DNA of 29,811 nt, taken from the IMG/VR virus record IMGVR_UViG_3300025674_000254, positions 1 through 29,811 of that record, one strand, 5' to 3'. Shown here piece after piece: positions 10,963 through 18,697 of the stretch. Within the stretch, counting starts at the first letter, position 1, and each line of letters begins with the position of its first letter. This DNA comes from a virus. The translations under genes and the position numbers were made by a program. The notes beneath the pieces were generated by a model. It did not search any database, was not told the DNA's origin, and saw nothing but the letters and a program-made list of their open reading frames with translations.

Positions 10963-11199
10963 ATCAAGTGCAACCTCTGACCGCGTTTCTATCCAAACTT
11001 TTGCACCACAGCTTAGTGGTTTGTCCGGAGAATAGACGACGGTACTAGGTCCTTTGATATCTACGGTGTTTACTTTTTCGTTGCCCTTGCTGTGTTTCAC
11101 AGTCAACACGGGCTTCTGATCCGTAGGGTTAGCCTTGTTATGACGGATATGGTGCTGATTGACGTGTATCCGTTTAATCGTGCCTTCTTTAATTATCAA
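10948..11199 (-). CDS. Conserved phage hypothetical protein (83 aa)
   Basis: Contains IKRIHVNQHHIRHNKANPTD, QKPVLTVKHSKG, then VDIKGPSTVVYSPDKPLSCG and AKVWIETRSEV. The 'HVNQH.IR.N' and 'PLSCGAKVWIET' blocks are recalled from numerous phages; no function known. Beta-rich, single Cys. The start overlaps the end of the ribbon-helix-helix gene by 11 bases, so the two are coupled. Confidence 0.72.
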   Translation of the reverse strand: MIIKEGTIKRIHVNQHHIRHNKANPTDQKPVLTVKHSKGNEKVNTVDIKGPSTVVYSPDKPLSCGAKVWIETRSEVALDLIFD

Positions 11200-11359
11200 A
11201 GCGTTGGTCCTCGGGCCGTGGTTTGTAGTTCTCGACGAACTGCTCGAACATCACGCGAAGCTGACCGCTGATTGTTCTGCCTTCGGCCTTGGCAATATCT
11301 TTAATGCTGATGTAGATGTCTCGCGGTACAAGAACACTTTTCCATTTATTTGTGTCCAT
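11189..11359 (-). CDS. Ribbon-helix-helix (Arc/CopG-like) protein (56 aa)
   Basis: Reads MDTNKWKSVLVPRDIYISIK, DIAKAEGRTISGQLRVMFEQ, FVENYKPRPEDQRFDN. The N-terminal strand KSVLVPRDIY, helix, turn GRTIS and second helix QLRVMFEQFVENY match the RHH fold of Arc, MetJ and CopG, dimeric repressors that insert the strand in the major groove. AAGGAAACAAAC precedes ATG 11357-11359. Driven by the good promoter at 11391-11419. It is the best DNA-binding repressor candidate in the window for the palindromic operators, although that link is not shown. Confidence 0.75.
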   Translation of the reverse strand: MDTNKWKSVLVPRDIYISIKDIAKAEGRTISGQLRVMFEQFVENYKPRPEDQRFDN

Positions 11360-11390
11360 GTTTGTTTCCTTACGTCCATTTAAAGATACG

Positions 11391-11419
11391 ATTATATGCG
11401 AGAATATAAGACAATACAA
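11391..11419 (-). promoter_or_regulatory. sigma70 promoter for 11359-10948
   Basis: TTGTAT (11414-11419) and a perfect TATAAT (11391-11396), spacer 17, minus strand. It begins directly behind the polA terminator. Confidence 0.72.
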
Positions 11420-11420
11420 G

Positions 11421-11446
11421 AAAAAAAGCCCCGAACGAGTCGGGGC
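11421..11446 (-). terminator. Intrinsic terminator after polA
   Basis: GCCCCG (11428-11433), 7-nt loop, CGGGGC (11441-11446), then seven U on the minus strand (11421-11427). Ends the long replication operon. Confidence 0.9.
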
Positions 11447-11472
11447 AAAATTACAACCATAGAGGAGTGAGT

Positions 11473-13371
11473 CTACTTTGCCTCTCCCCAACTAGGACCG
11501 ATTTCGATATCGCACTTGTTGGGTACTTCCAAAGAGACTGCGCTTGTCATTATATCCGCAATGTGCTGTGCTTCGTCAAGGTTTTTGACGGACATGGCGA
11601 TCTCATCATGGATCTGAGTCAACGGCACACGGCCTTCTTTATATAGATTAACCATCGCTTGTTTGGTCATATCTGCCGCAGATGCTTGGATCAATCGGTT
11701 CAAGGCTTTGTATGTGTAAGCGCGTTTGAGCCTCGTGGTGGCACCGTATTCTTGCACGGCCTGTTGGTATGGCAAGGCTTTGTTCATGGCGAAGGTGTCC
11801 GGCTCCCATAGGTCAAAGCGGCATTTACGCCCGAGTATTGACCGGATAGATCCGGCTGAAGCTCTGTCGTTTAGACGGTTCATCACACCAGTCATTAGTC
11901 CTTTCACGAACGGTACGCGCTTGTGATACTGACTGATGATTGCTTTGGCTTCGTCCATCGAGATATCCAACTGCTCAGATAGTTTTCCAACACCCATCCC
12001 GTACATCATGCCGAGATTGATCACCTTGGCTTGCTTTCTAGGAATGTTAGCCATCTCAGCTACAAGGGTATGAAAGTCTGTCGATGGATCGTTGTTGTAC
12101 GCCTCGACAAAATCTGCCGCTCCTTCCAAAGGAATGTTACGAGACTCGCCATAAACGTGAGCGTAGTGGACCAAGATCCGTGGTTCTTGTTGCGAGAAAT
12201 CTATAGCCGCCCACTGCTCCCCTTCTTCCGGTAGGAATAGCGACCGGATCATCGGTCCCAACTCGGGGTGACGTGCCGGAATCTGTTGTAGATTCGGGTT
12301 GTTCATGCTCAAGCGGCCTGATACAGTGCCACCATCATCCGACCTTATTTGATTGATATGACTATGTATTCGACCGTCAGCGTGAGTGTGCTTCATGATC
12401 GTGTTGAGGAACGTTCCGGTTGTCTTGTTCAGTTCCCTAGCCTCGACGATGAGTTGCGCGAGTGGGTGGGAGTTCTCTTGGAGGAAGAGCTTAGTGAAGC
12501 TCGGTGCGCCTTTTTCTGTCTTTGGATACTGGAGACCGACCTTGTCGAACGCCTTAGCGAGAGATTGCGCGGCCCAGATTTCAACGTTAGTACCGGACAG
12601 ATCCTTAATCTTCTTAAGGACTTCCCGTTCCCGCTTGACAAGACGGTTCCTAGTTTTCTCAACCCCGTCCTGATCGACACGGACTCCACGCCAAGTCATC
12701 TCAACGAGACATGGAAGGAGATCCAACTCCAACTCAGCAATAGGCCAGAGGTCTTCTTTACCAAGTTGAATCGAGAAATAATTCCACAGGTCGAGAGCAA
12801 GTTCAGCATCTCCTTCGGCGTAAGGCCCGACATACATAGCGGGCATCTTCCACATCTCAGCCTTTGGATCGACGCCGAAACTCTTGGCGGCCTCGACTAA
12901 CCCTTTTTCTGATTTGGTTTTACCTAACAGATCATAAGACAAAGCGTTCAGGGAATAACTGAAGCGGTTCTCATCTAAGAGAGAAGCGATCAACATGGTA
13001 TCGATTAATCGACCTTTTAGATCAAAGCCCATACGCTTGATCCACCCGATGTCGTATTGAGCGTTGTGCATGATCTTGTCAGCCGGACACTCGAATACTT
13101 TCTTTAACCATTTGTTGACGACTTTCTCGTCGAGATTACCCCCACCAAGGTGGCGAACGGGGATGTATCCAGACCATCCATCTACGGCGACGGCATAGCC
13201 TACGACCTCCCCATCACCCGTTGCCCACCCCGGCCCGTTAGTCTTGATATTTGGATCTCTCGTTTCTACGTCGATTGCAATTTTTTTTGCGGTTGTAATA
13301 TCTGGTAACTCTGTCGGTGGTATCCACTCTGATTTTGGAGCGAACATCGCCATTTGCAAATTCCCCGCCAT
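11473..13371 (-). CDS. polA: DNA polymerase, family A, with 3'-5' exonuclease
   Basis: 632 residues. The exonuclease domain is intact: Exo I IDVETRD (D34, E36), Exo II HNAQYDIGW (N103, D107), Exo III YAEGD (Y184, D188). Polymerase motifs: A DFSQQEPRIL (D391, E396, R398), B RKQAKVINLGMMYG (R445, K449, L453, Y457), C QIHDE (H588-E590). No 5'-3' exonuclease domain, as usual for phage replicative Pol A. Position 453 corresponds to Phe762 of E. coli Pol I and is Leu here; Leu at this site has been linked in marine virus surveys to slower or temperate replication styles. Motif A has Pro where most have Leu after Glu. AAGGAG precedes the ATG. Last gene of the 18603-11473 replication operon, closed by a terminator. 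Confidence 0.97.
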   Translation of the reverse strand: MAGNLQMAMFAPKSEWIPPTELPDITTAKKIAIDVETRDPNIKTNGPGWATGDGEVVGYAVAVDGWSGYIPVRHLGGGNLDEKVVNKWLKKVFECPADKIMHNAQYDIGWIKRMGFDLKGRLIDTMLIASLLDENRFSYSLNALSYDLLGKTKSEKGLVEAAKSFGVDPKAEMWKMPAMYVGPYAEGDAELALDLWNYFSIQLGKEDLWPIAELELDLLPCLVEMTWRGVRVDQDGVEKTRNRLVKREREVLKKIKDLSGTNVEIWAAQSLAKAFDKVGLQYPKTEKGAPSFTKLFLQENSHPLAQLIVEARELNKTTGTFLNTIMKHTHADGRIHSHINQIRSDDGGTVSGRLSMNNPNLQQIPARHPELGPMIRSLFLPEEGEQWAAIDFSQQEPRILVHYAHVYGESRNIPLEGAADFVEAYNNDPSTDFHTLVAEMANIPRKQAKVINLGMMYGMGVGKLSEQLDISMDEAKAIISQYHKRVPFVKGLMTGVMNRLNDRASAGSIRSILGRKCRFDLWEPDTFAMNKALPYQQAVQEYGATTRLKRAYTYKALNRLIQASAADMTKQAMVNLYKEGRVPLTQIHDEIAMSVKNLDEAQHIADIMTSAVSLEVPNKCDIEIGPSWGEAK

Positions 13372-13383
13372 AACGTACTCCTT

Positions 13384-13677
13384 TTATTTGAGATCTTTCG
13401 CTGAGAATTCCGCACCGAGGGCCGTGTACCCCGCTTTGTCGGCCCATGAGTCTTCGTGATTGATCGTGTTGAGTAGCCTTGCGGTCTTTACCCAATCCAT
13501 CATTAAAGCGACGTGCGATGGTGTGATCCTTCCATGAGTATTTAATGCAGACTTTGCTATGACGTTCCACCCATCAGCTATTCTATCGTGATTTTCGTAT
13601 GCGTCACCATAGTCCTTTGCACGGTCACCTTTGATAAGCTGGTTAGCTTTTACTAATAAATCAGTCCTGTTTATCAT
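13384..13677 (-). CDS. DUF6378-like phage protein (97 aa)
   Basis: Reads LLVKANQLIKGDRAKDYGDA, YENHDRIADGW, then THGRITPSHVALMMDWVKTA, RLLNTINHEDSW and DKAGYTALGAE. The pattern 'L..A..LI.GDR...YG......RIA..W......I....VALMM...K.AR.......DSW.D.AGY' is a common phage family I recall as DUF6378. The helical layout and D/E-rich motif are reminiscent of MazG-like nucleotide hydrolases, which is speculative. It lies just upstream of polA in the same transcript. Confidence 0.75.
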   Translation of the reverse strand: MINRTDLLVKANQLIKGDRAKDYGDAYENHDRIADGWNVIAKSALNTHGRITPSHVALMMDWVKTARLLNTINHEDSWADKAGYTALGAEFSAKDLK

Positions 13678-13876
13678 GTTGCTCCCACAGTTCTCTATCT
13701 TTTTCTTTTAGCATTTGTAAGCTATTCCACAACAGTTTCATTTCAACCATTGCATTCATAGCGTGTTTCTCTGCCGTGAAATAATCTTTTCGATTTACAG
13801 CATCCTCTACCGATTTAAATTGTTTCTTTGCTTCTAAATAAAACTGGCTGTAATCAACCTTGTAGTTCTTCTCCAT
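13661..13876 (-). CDS. Hypothetical helical protein (71 aa)
   Basis: Reads MEKNYKVDYSQFYLEAKKQF, KSVEDAVNRKDYFTAEKHAM, NAMVEMKLLWNSLQMLKEKD: two amphipathic helices with a likely coiled-coil end. Not recognised. Overlaps the DUF6378-like gene by 17 bases and the zinc-ribbon gene by 23 bases. Confidence 0.65.
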   Translation of the reverse strand: MEKNYKVDYSQFYLEAKKQFKSVEDAVNRKDYFTAEKHAMNAMVEMKLLWNSLQMLKEKDRELWEQHDKQD

Positions 13877-14030
13877 CTGTTTCCTCTCGATGTTTTGGTA
13901 AATAAACTTCTACATAAGCCCCGCAGTTAGAGCACGTTAAATTGGTAACCATTAAAAAATTTTCATCCTCTTCGTCAAGGTCATGATCTGCACCCCAGAT
14001 TAATTCGTGATTGCAATGCCAACAGTTCAT
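13854..14030 (-). CDS. Zinc-ribbon mini-protein (58 aa)
   Basis: Reads MNCWHCNHELIWGADHDLDE, EDENFLMVTNLTCSNCGAYV, EVYLPKHREETDGEELQG. CWHC and CSNC, 30 residues apart, form a typical zinc ribbon; such small proteins accompany many phage replication genes, function unknown. Its ATG overlaps the TGA of the helicase gene (ATGA). It was easy to miss because it is shorter than 60 codons. Confidence 0.72.
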   Translation of the reverse strand: MNCWHCNHELIWGADHDLDEEDENFLMVTNLTCSNCGAYVEVYLPKHREETDGEELQG

Positions 14031-15544
14031 AAGTTATAACTCCTCGCTAAGTCCTGTGGATCAACGATGTACAAGTTCTTTTTAGCCCTTGTGACACCAA
14101 CGTAAAAAACCCTGTGTGTATCGTCAGGGTTAATTCTCATTTCCATTTCAGCCGCCGGACTCAGGTCCGTGAGCAGTACAACGTTGTCCGCTTCACCACC
14201 TTTTGATCCGTGGATCGTGGACGCTGTAATCCGAGGCACTCCCGTGAACTTCTCACCACGTCGCAACAATGCGGTGATGTACGCACGATCTGTCTCCGGC
14301 AGCTTGTCCATCGCCTCTGACCAAATCATGTCCTTGCTCGCCAATAACCCGTGGTTGTTGACTAGCTGATCAAACGTAACAAGATCGGTATCGTCGAGAG
14401 CGGGGAGCTTTTTAAACCCGCGTTGAATTCTTTTGTTGATTGACATGTAGCCGTATATCTTACGCGCAATGTCTCCAGAAATCTCTTTGGCCTTGCGTAA
14501 CGTTTCCCAACCACGCACAGCGTCAGATATCTTTTCGTTAATGGACCGTGAGCCGCGGTAATTGAATAGGTATCCGCCAGACTTGAGATCCGTCGCAATG
14601 GCCTGTAGGTGATACCCAGCTTGCGATAGGATTAACCACTCACCTTCTGACATATCTAATGATTCAATACCGTTGATGCGAACAACCGCACCTTCTTCTT
14701 CACGCGGTAGATATGTCTTTGGGAATCGGCCAGAGATACGACTTGCCACGTTCTCCGCAAGACGGTGCACGGAACTCGGCACACGGTACGATTGTTGTAG
14801 TGTTTCAGACTGACTGTTTAGACTGATGAAGTGATCCACGTCCGCACCGCCCCATCTGTAAATGGCCTGATCATCATCGCCCGCAACGTACATCCGTTCC
14901 GAATGTTTTGACAAAATGTGTGCGATATCCCATTGAAGTGGTGACAAATCTTGTGCTTCATCTAGGAAGGTCAGTTTAAAACGTGGGCAACACTTGTCAC
15001 TTTCGTCAATAAACATTTGGAGCATGTCAGTAAAGTCATAAAGCCCCATCGTTTCTTTGTAGCTTTTCAAGGCTCGATCTACATAATCGACTTCACCCCA
15101 CGGCATGGATAAGTTGCTTCGGTTGTACTCTTGTCGCAAGGGTACTTTCTTCACACGAGCCAGATTGATTAGCGTGACAATCGGATTCTGTTTATTGGCT
15201 ATGGTGTATATATCGTCATCAAGGTCCGTGTTCCGTGATCCGTTAAGTTCGATCCCAATGCGACGACCCAACTCTCGGTAGTGTTGATCACTCATCACGC
15301 TCTCCAAACTAATAGACGTTTGCGTGAGTGCAAGACTGTGTAGAGTTCGGAAATACAACAGGTCCGTCTTCGGGTTCAACCCAAAGCGAGCCGCCGCACG
15401 TTCTTTCGCTTCCGTTGCGGCTTTCTTCGTAAACGCGAGGAAGGCAATCTCCTTAGGGTCCATACCCTCGGAGAGTGCTTTGTCCACCATGTTTAGAAGG
15501 GTTGTTGTTTTACCCGTTCCTGGGGGTCCGAAGATCCTGAACAT
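14027..15544 (-). CDS. UvrD/Rep-like superfamily 1 DNA helicase (505 aa)
   Basis: All SF1 motifs are visible: Walker A GPPGTGKT (6-13), Ia AFTKKAATEA (37-46), Walker B LDEAQD (194-199), III GDDDQAIYRWGGAD (222-235), IV-region QSYRVPSSVH, V TIHGSKGGEADNV and VI FYVGVTRAKKNLYI near the C-terminus. An ATP-driven 3'-5' single-strand translocase, expected to unwind DNA in replication or recombination. Shorter than bacterial UvrD (about 720), as is common for phage versions. The Walker A follows the start codon by only five residues. It overlaps the sigma-region-4-like gene by 35 bases. Confidence 0.93.
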   Translation of the reverse strand: MFRIFGPPGTGKTTTLLNMVDKALSEGMDPKEIAFLAFTKKAATEAKERAAARFGLNPKTDLLYFRTLHSLALTQTSISLESVMSDQHYRELGRRIGIELNGSRNTDLDDDIYTIANKQNPIVTLINLARVKKVPLRQEYNRSNLSMPWGEVDYVDRALKSYKETMGLYDFTDMLQMFIDESDKCCPRFKLTFLDEAQDLSPLQWDIAHILSKHSERMYVAGDDDQAIYRWGGADVDHFISLNSQSETLQQSYRVPSSVHRLAENVASRISGRFPKTYLPREEEGAVVRINGIESLDMSEGEWLILSQAGYHLQAIATDLKSGGYLFNYRGSRSINEKISDAVRGWETLRKAKEISGDIARKIYGYMSINKRIQRGFKKLPALDDTDLVTFDQLVNNHGLLASKDMIWSEAMDKLPETDRAYITALLRRGEKFTGVPRITASTIHGSKGGEADNVVLLTDLSPAAEMEMRINPDDTHRVFYVGVTRAKKNLYIVDPQDLARSYNL

Positions 15545-15674
15545 CGCGGTGCTTGTTTACAATTTGTCGTACACGCTCTTTGGTCAAGCCAAAGTGTTTA
15601 CCAATTGCGGTAAGCGTTCGATGTTCTTGGGTGTGCATTTCGTAAATGCGTTTATCACGTTGTTCTGGATTCAA
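15510..15674 (-). CDS. Sigma-70 region 4-like HTH mini-protein (54 aa)
   Basis: Reads (M)NPEQRDKRIYEMHTQEHRT, LTAIGKHFGLTKERVRQIVN, KHRDVQDLRTPRNG. The segment LTAIGKHFGLTKERVRQI is close to the -35 recognition helix-turn-helix of sigma factors (IG..FG.T.ERVRQIE). Start is a TTG that overlaps the TGA of the primase gene (TTGA), with AAGGAG eight bases upstream. It lacks regions 2 and 3, so it cannot be a complete sigma factor; it may bind DNA or RNA polymerase. Embedded between primase and helicase, overlapping both. Confidence 0.68.
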   Translation of the reverse strand: MNPEQRDKRIYEMHTQEHRTLTAIGKHFGLTKERVRQIVNKHRDVQDLRTPRNG

Positions 15675-17206
15675 AACGGTGACTCCTTCTGTTTAAACTT
15701 AGGTATGCTGACCTGTATCTCTTGGTTCTGGAATCTAGGTATCTTCCAAACCCGCACTGATTTTCCTTTGATGTTCATGACTATGTTCTCGCCCTGAATA
15801 TCTTTGATGTACTTACCAATCTTGTTGCGCTTGAACTCAAAAAACTTGTTCTTCTTTAGGTAATCTTCAAAGTCTTTCAACCTAAAGTAAGTAAGGTCGT
15901 GTTCATCGTCTGTCCAAGGGCGACGCAATAAGATTTCTTCTTTGTCTTGCGCTTGGTGCATGTTCGTACAAAACTCTTCCAAGTAATCGTAGAACTGTCC
16001 GACCGAGGTCACGTCCTGTGACACTTCGATAATCGCACCTTCGTTGTCTTTCATCTCTGCCAAAAGACCACTAATGCGCCCCTCCCAGTTTTGTTTCTTC
16101 ATCGTGCGGGGCATGAAGTTGAGTTGCTCAAGGCAAGCTTTCTGGAAAGCACCTTGGCTCATCAACCCATCCGTGTCTAATTCCAACGGCTCCCCGTCTA
16201 CATCTAAGAACCAAAGTGGTGGAGTTGCGTTGTACTTTCGTAAGTTAGCAATCGTTGCTCCCGCGGCGGCGGCTCCGATACCAAACTTACGTGTCCGACA
16301 CAGGTCTTTATTGCAATAAGCATTAATAGGAGCATCACCACACTTATACGCATAGTCTTTCCTCGTAAGTTGTTTTGCTACTATATTGACCTCTCCCAAT
16401 GGAAGAGGTGGTGCGAAGAAATCAGAGTTGTATTTTAATATTTCTGATTCCCACGAGTCAGGGTGAGCCTTGCGTAAGTACACACCCATGTTAAACAACC
16501 CATTGTTACGACCACCTTCAGATATTTTTTGTCTGCTCAGTATCTGTAAACACGGTGGTCCGTCGGCCAAGAGTTTTGTTTCTTTGGCCTCGCTGATCTG
16601 TTGTAGCTTTGTGATCTCTTCTGGGGTTTGTACAAACTTATCGTATAGTTCGTAGAACTCATCGAGCGTGGCTGACGTACCGTCGTCGAGGAACGCGTAA
16701 CGTAATCCGTCCTCACGGTTGAAGTAAGGTAGGTTTAGAAAGTTACCAACATCTCCGCGATCTAAATGTAATCGAATTTGTTTCGGGAAAATCTCGCTTT
16801 CGCCATAACCCAAAGCCGCAGATATATTCTTAAGGGCTTTTTGCATGTCTTGAGCTGAGACCCATTCATTACTAAATAGAAAGCAGTGCGCCCCGCCAGA
16901 CTTAGATCGGCAGACGACAAGAGGGATCTTGAGATCGCGTATTTTTTTAACGAGTGCCGCATGGTCGAGCGGGTACTGATCGATATCAATGCAACCCCAC
17001 TTACAAGAATCCTGTTCGTTAATTGGGATAATGCCAAGACCATCTTTCCCCTCGATGTGGTCTTCAAATAATTTTAGCGTAGGTTCTTCGCGGATAACAC
17101 CCGCTCTCCCCGCTTTTTTGCCATTGGCTTTTTCTTTTTCTATCTTGAAGAATCCGTATGCGGATTTCAGTCCTTCAAAGATAGTTGCAAATTTTTCAAC
17201 TGACAT
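15671..17206 (-). CDS. AEP-type primase (TOTE-like) (511 aa)
   Basis: N-terminal domain has WGCIDIDQYPLD (catalytic DxD, residues 74 and 76 from the chosen start), VVCRSKSGGAHCFLF with the nucleotide-binding SGGAH, EIFPKQ, and LHLDRGDVGNFLNLPYF. These are motifs I-III of archaeo-eukaryotic primases of the type described in TOTE conflict systems and many phages. The second half has YKC, then INAYCNKDLCRTRKFGIG, a Cys cluster commonly following this domain, and an HTH-like C-terminus. It should make primers for PolA; primer-polymerase activity is possible. ATG 17204-17206 after GGGAG preferred over an ATG four codons upstream. It replaces the usual DnaG/gp4-type primase. Confidence 0.85.
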   Translation of the reverse strand: MSVEKFATIFEGLKSAYGFFKIEKEKANGKKAGRAGVIREEPTLKLFEDHIEGKDGLGIIPINEQDSCKWGCIDIDQYPLDHAALVKKIRDLKIPLVVCRSKSGGAHCFLFSNEWVSAQDMQKALKNISAALGYGESEIFPKQIRLHLDRGDVGNFLNLPYFNREDGLRYAFLDDGTSATLDEFYELYDKFVQTPEEITKLQQISEAKETKLLADGPPCLQILSRQKISEGGRNNGLFNMGVYLRKAHPDSWESEILKYNSDFFAPPLPLGEVNIVAKQLTRKDYAYKCGDAPINAYCNKDLCRTRKFGIGAAAAGATIANLRKYNATPPLWFLDVDGEPLELDTDGLMSQGAFQKACLEQLNFMPRTMKKQNWEGRISGLLAEMKDNEGAIIEVSQDVTSVGQFYDYLEEFCTNMHQAQDKEEILLRRPWTDDEHDLTYFRLKDFEDYLKKNKFFEFKRNKIGKYIKDIQGENIVMNIKGKSVRVWKIPRFQNQEIQVSIPKFKQKESPF

Positions 17207-17225
17207 AGAGTCTCCCACGTTGGTC

Positions 17226-17243
17226 GGGCGGGTTGCCCCGCCC
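17226..17243 (-). other. Stable GNRA-type RNA hairpin between SSB-like and primase genes
   Basis: On the minus strand GGGCGGG (17237-17243), loop GCAA, CCCGCCC (17226-17232). A GNRA tetraloop on a 7-bp G/C stem without a U tract, just before the primase ribosome binding site. More likely an mRNA processing or stability element than a terminator. Confidence 0.6.
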
Positions 17244-17251
17244 TCCGATGA

Positions 17252-18031
17252 TTAGAATGGTATTGAATCTCCATTGCTATCATCCGTCTCACCAACATGC
17301 TTGACTACAACGTCTCCGGCAAGGATGTCCTCAGAAAACTTTTTAGCCTGAGTGTAAAGAGCCGCGTCTTCGATCTGACCTTCAAGCGACATCTCCCAAC
17401 CGTGCCAAGAACCCTTTGAGTTTTCTTCTTGGATTGTTTTCAAAAGATAGATGTGGCTGTACCGAGGTGGCGTGAATGCGCCATTGGCACCTTGCATCAC
17501 ACGAGAGGCCATCATCGAGTTCCACTTACGAGACTTCTTAAGCTGTGTTGACTTCATTGCAATCAACGCAGTTTCAGCAGTGCCGTCATCGTTTAATACG
17601 ACTACGAAGTGCTGGTGTGTCTCCTCGATGTACTCACCATTAGTGCCGACTACATAATCCTTGTTGTCGTCAGGGGACCTTTCGGTCTTTGGTCTCTCAT
17701 CTTGAGGTGTGTAGATAGCTGAAGGTGCGCCGGTCCCGCTACCACGTGGAGCCCACTGGATAAACCGACGCTGATAAGCACAAGGAATAACCCGTATACC
17801 TGTCTTACCCTTGTAGATTTTCCCAGTAACGGTATTGTAAATGTCACCCTTGCGAGCCTCCTCGTTTTCATCAAGTACTGGATCATTACCTGATAGTACC
17901 TTAATAAACGGTAGTGCAAGATCCTCTTGCCCGACGTTCTCCATTCCTTTGCCAGCATCAGCCTCAAAGATGGATGGATCGAAAACGGTCACGCCGTTCT
18001 GCTTTTGCTTTGCTACTTCGGTCTTAGCCAT
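17252..18031 (-). CDS. SSB-like phage replication protein (259 aa)
   Basis: Not assigned by a conserved domain that I can name, but the protein ends GETDDSNGDSIPF, an acidic tail with a terminal I-P-F exactly like the protein-docking tail of bacterial SSB. The middle has beta-strand-rich segments (GIRVIPCAYQRRFIQWAPRG, HFVVVLNDDGTAETALIAMK, QLKKSRKWNSMM), consistent with an OB-like fold. Position between the primase and a replication-linked gene fits a single-strand DNA-binding protein. Similar proteins are frequent in marine phages. The start follows the previous gene with a 1-base overlap. Confidence 0.68.
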   Translation of the reverse strand: MAKTEVAKQKQNGVTVFDPSIFEADAGKGMENVGQEDLALPFIKVLSGNDPVLDENEEARKGDIYNTVTGKIYKGKTGIRVIPCAYQRRFIQWAPRGSGTGAPSAIYTPQDERPKTERSPDDNKDYVVGTNGEYIEETHQHFVVVLNDDGTAETALIAMKSTQLKKSRKWNSMMASRVMQGANGAFTPPRYSHIYLLKTIQEENSKGSWHGWEMSLEGQIEDAALYTQAKKFSEDILAGDVVVKHVGETDDSNGDSIPF

Positions 18032-18603
18032 TACTTTTTACCTTTCTTGATGGTTGCACGTTGTCCTACCCAAGCTCCAAACAATTCCATTGGGAATTCA
18101 TCACCAGCCTCAACCCGTTCCTTGATGAAAGCCCTGAGAGTCTGTGGGTGAACATCTGTTTTAGTCTGAGCATCGAAGCCCTGCTGCGAGGCGAACTCTG
18201 CAAAACGTTTTGCAACTTCATCCTCTCCCCTGCCGAATGAACAAGCGACGGTGTTCTTGATAATGTCATCATAGCCGTTATCACGAAGCCAATCGTAAGC
18301 GGCTGGACGATTATCGACTTTGATAGAAGCGCCATACGTTTGCTTCACCTCGACGGTCGAACCATCTTCAAGCTCCAGCTTATTCAAACCTAATTCTAGA
18401 AACATGCCCGGTAAATCTTCGTCAGTCAGTTTAAGTAAAGCTTTCTTTTCTGCTGACAACTTTTCTTCTAACTCTGCAATCAAGTTTTCTTTGTCTCTGA
18501 TCTTAGTTGCAGTGTCTGCTACACTTTTGAGTCCATCTTGGCTCAGGCTCTCCACCGAACTTTTCGGTTTTGATTCCTGCTCCATTAACGCTGTCAAGTC
18601 CAT
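18031..18603 (-). CDS. Conserved replication-region protein (190 aa)
   Basis: Starts MDLTALMEQESKPKSSVESL after AAAGGAGGAACT, an ideal ribosome binding site; the 27-codon extension upstream is promoter DNA. A coiled coil (KIRDKENLIAELEEKLSAEK) leads to LTDEDLPGMFLELGLNKLEL, EDGSTVEVKQTYGASI, AAYDWLRDNGYDDIIK and HPQTLRAFIKERVE. I recall this architecture from many phage genomes beside SSB-like genes, without function. First gene of the replication operon, directly behind the interleaved promoters. Confidence 0.75.
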   Translation of the reverse strand: MDLTALMEQESKPKSSVESLSQDGLKSVADTATKIRDKENLIAELEEKLSAEKKALLKLTDEDLPGMFLELGLNKLELEDGSTVEVKQTYGASIKVDNRPAAYDWLRDNGYDDIIKNTVACSFGRGEDEVAKRFAEFASQQGFDAQTKTDVHPQTLRAFIKERVEAGDEFPMELFGAWVGQRATIKKGKK

Positions 18604-18639
18604 AGTTCCTCCTTTCGTGTTTAAAGACCATGTCTGGCC

Positions 18640-18669
18640 TTGACAAATGCGTATATTAAACATTATCCT
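18640..18669 (+). promoter_or_regulatory. Rightward promoter for SNF2-like helicase
   Basis: Perfect TTGACA (18640-18645), spacer 18, TATCCT (18664-18669). It shares its DNA with the leftward promoter at 18653-18680. Confidence 0.6.
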
Positions 18670-18680
18670 AGAAATGTCAA
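18653..18680 (-). promoter_or_regulatory. Leftward promoter for replication operon
   Basis: Perfect TTGACA (18675-18680), spacer 16, TAATAT (18653-18658) on the minus strand; the -10 lies inside the spacer of the rightward promoter, so both cannot be occupied at once. Confidence 0.6.
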
Positions 18681-18697
18681 CCACAAGAGGAATTATT

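Noticed and set aside
12349-12900. 183-codon plus-strand frame inside polA.
   Set aside because: Lies fully antisense to intact polymerase motifs and looks like a shadow of polA codon usage.
14205-14221. Heptad-repeat-like array in the UvrD-like helicase gene.
   Set aside because: It coincides with conserved motif V (TIHGSKG), so protein conservation alone could produce these bases; not counted as evidence for the repeat.
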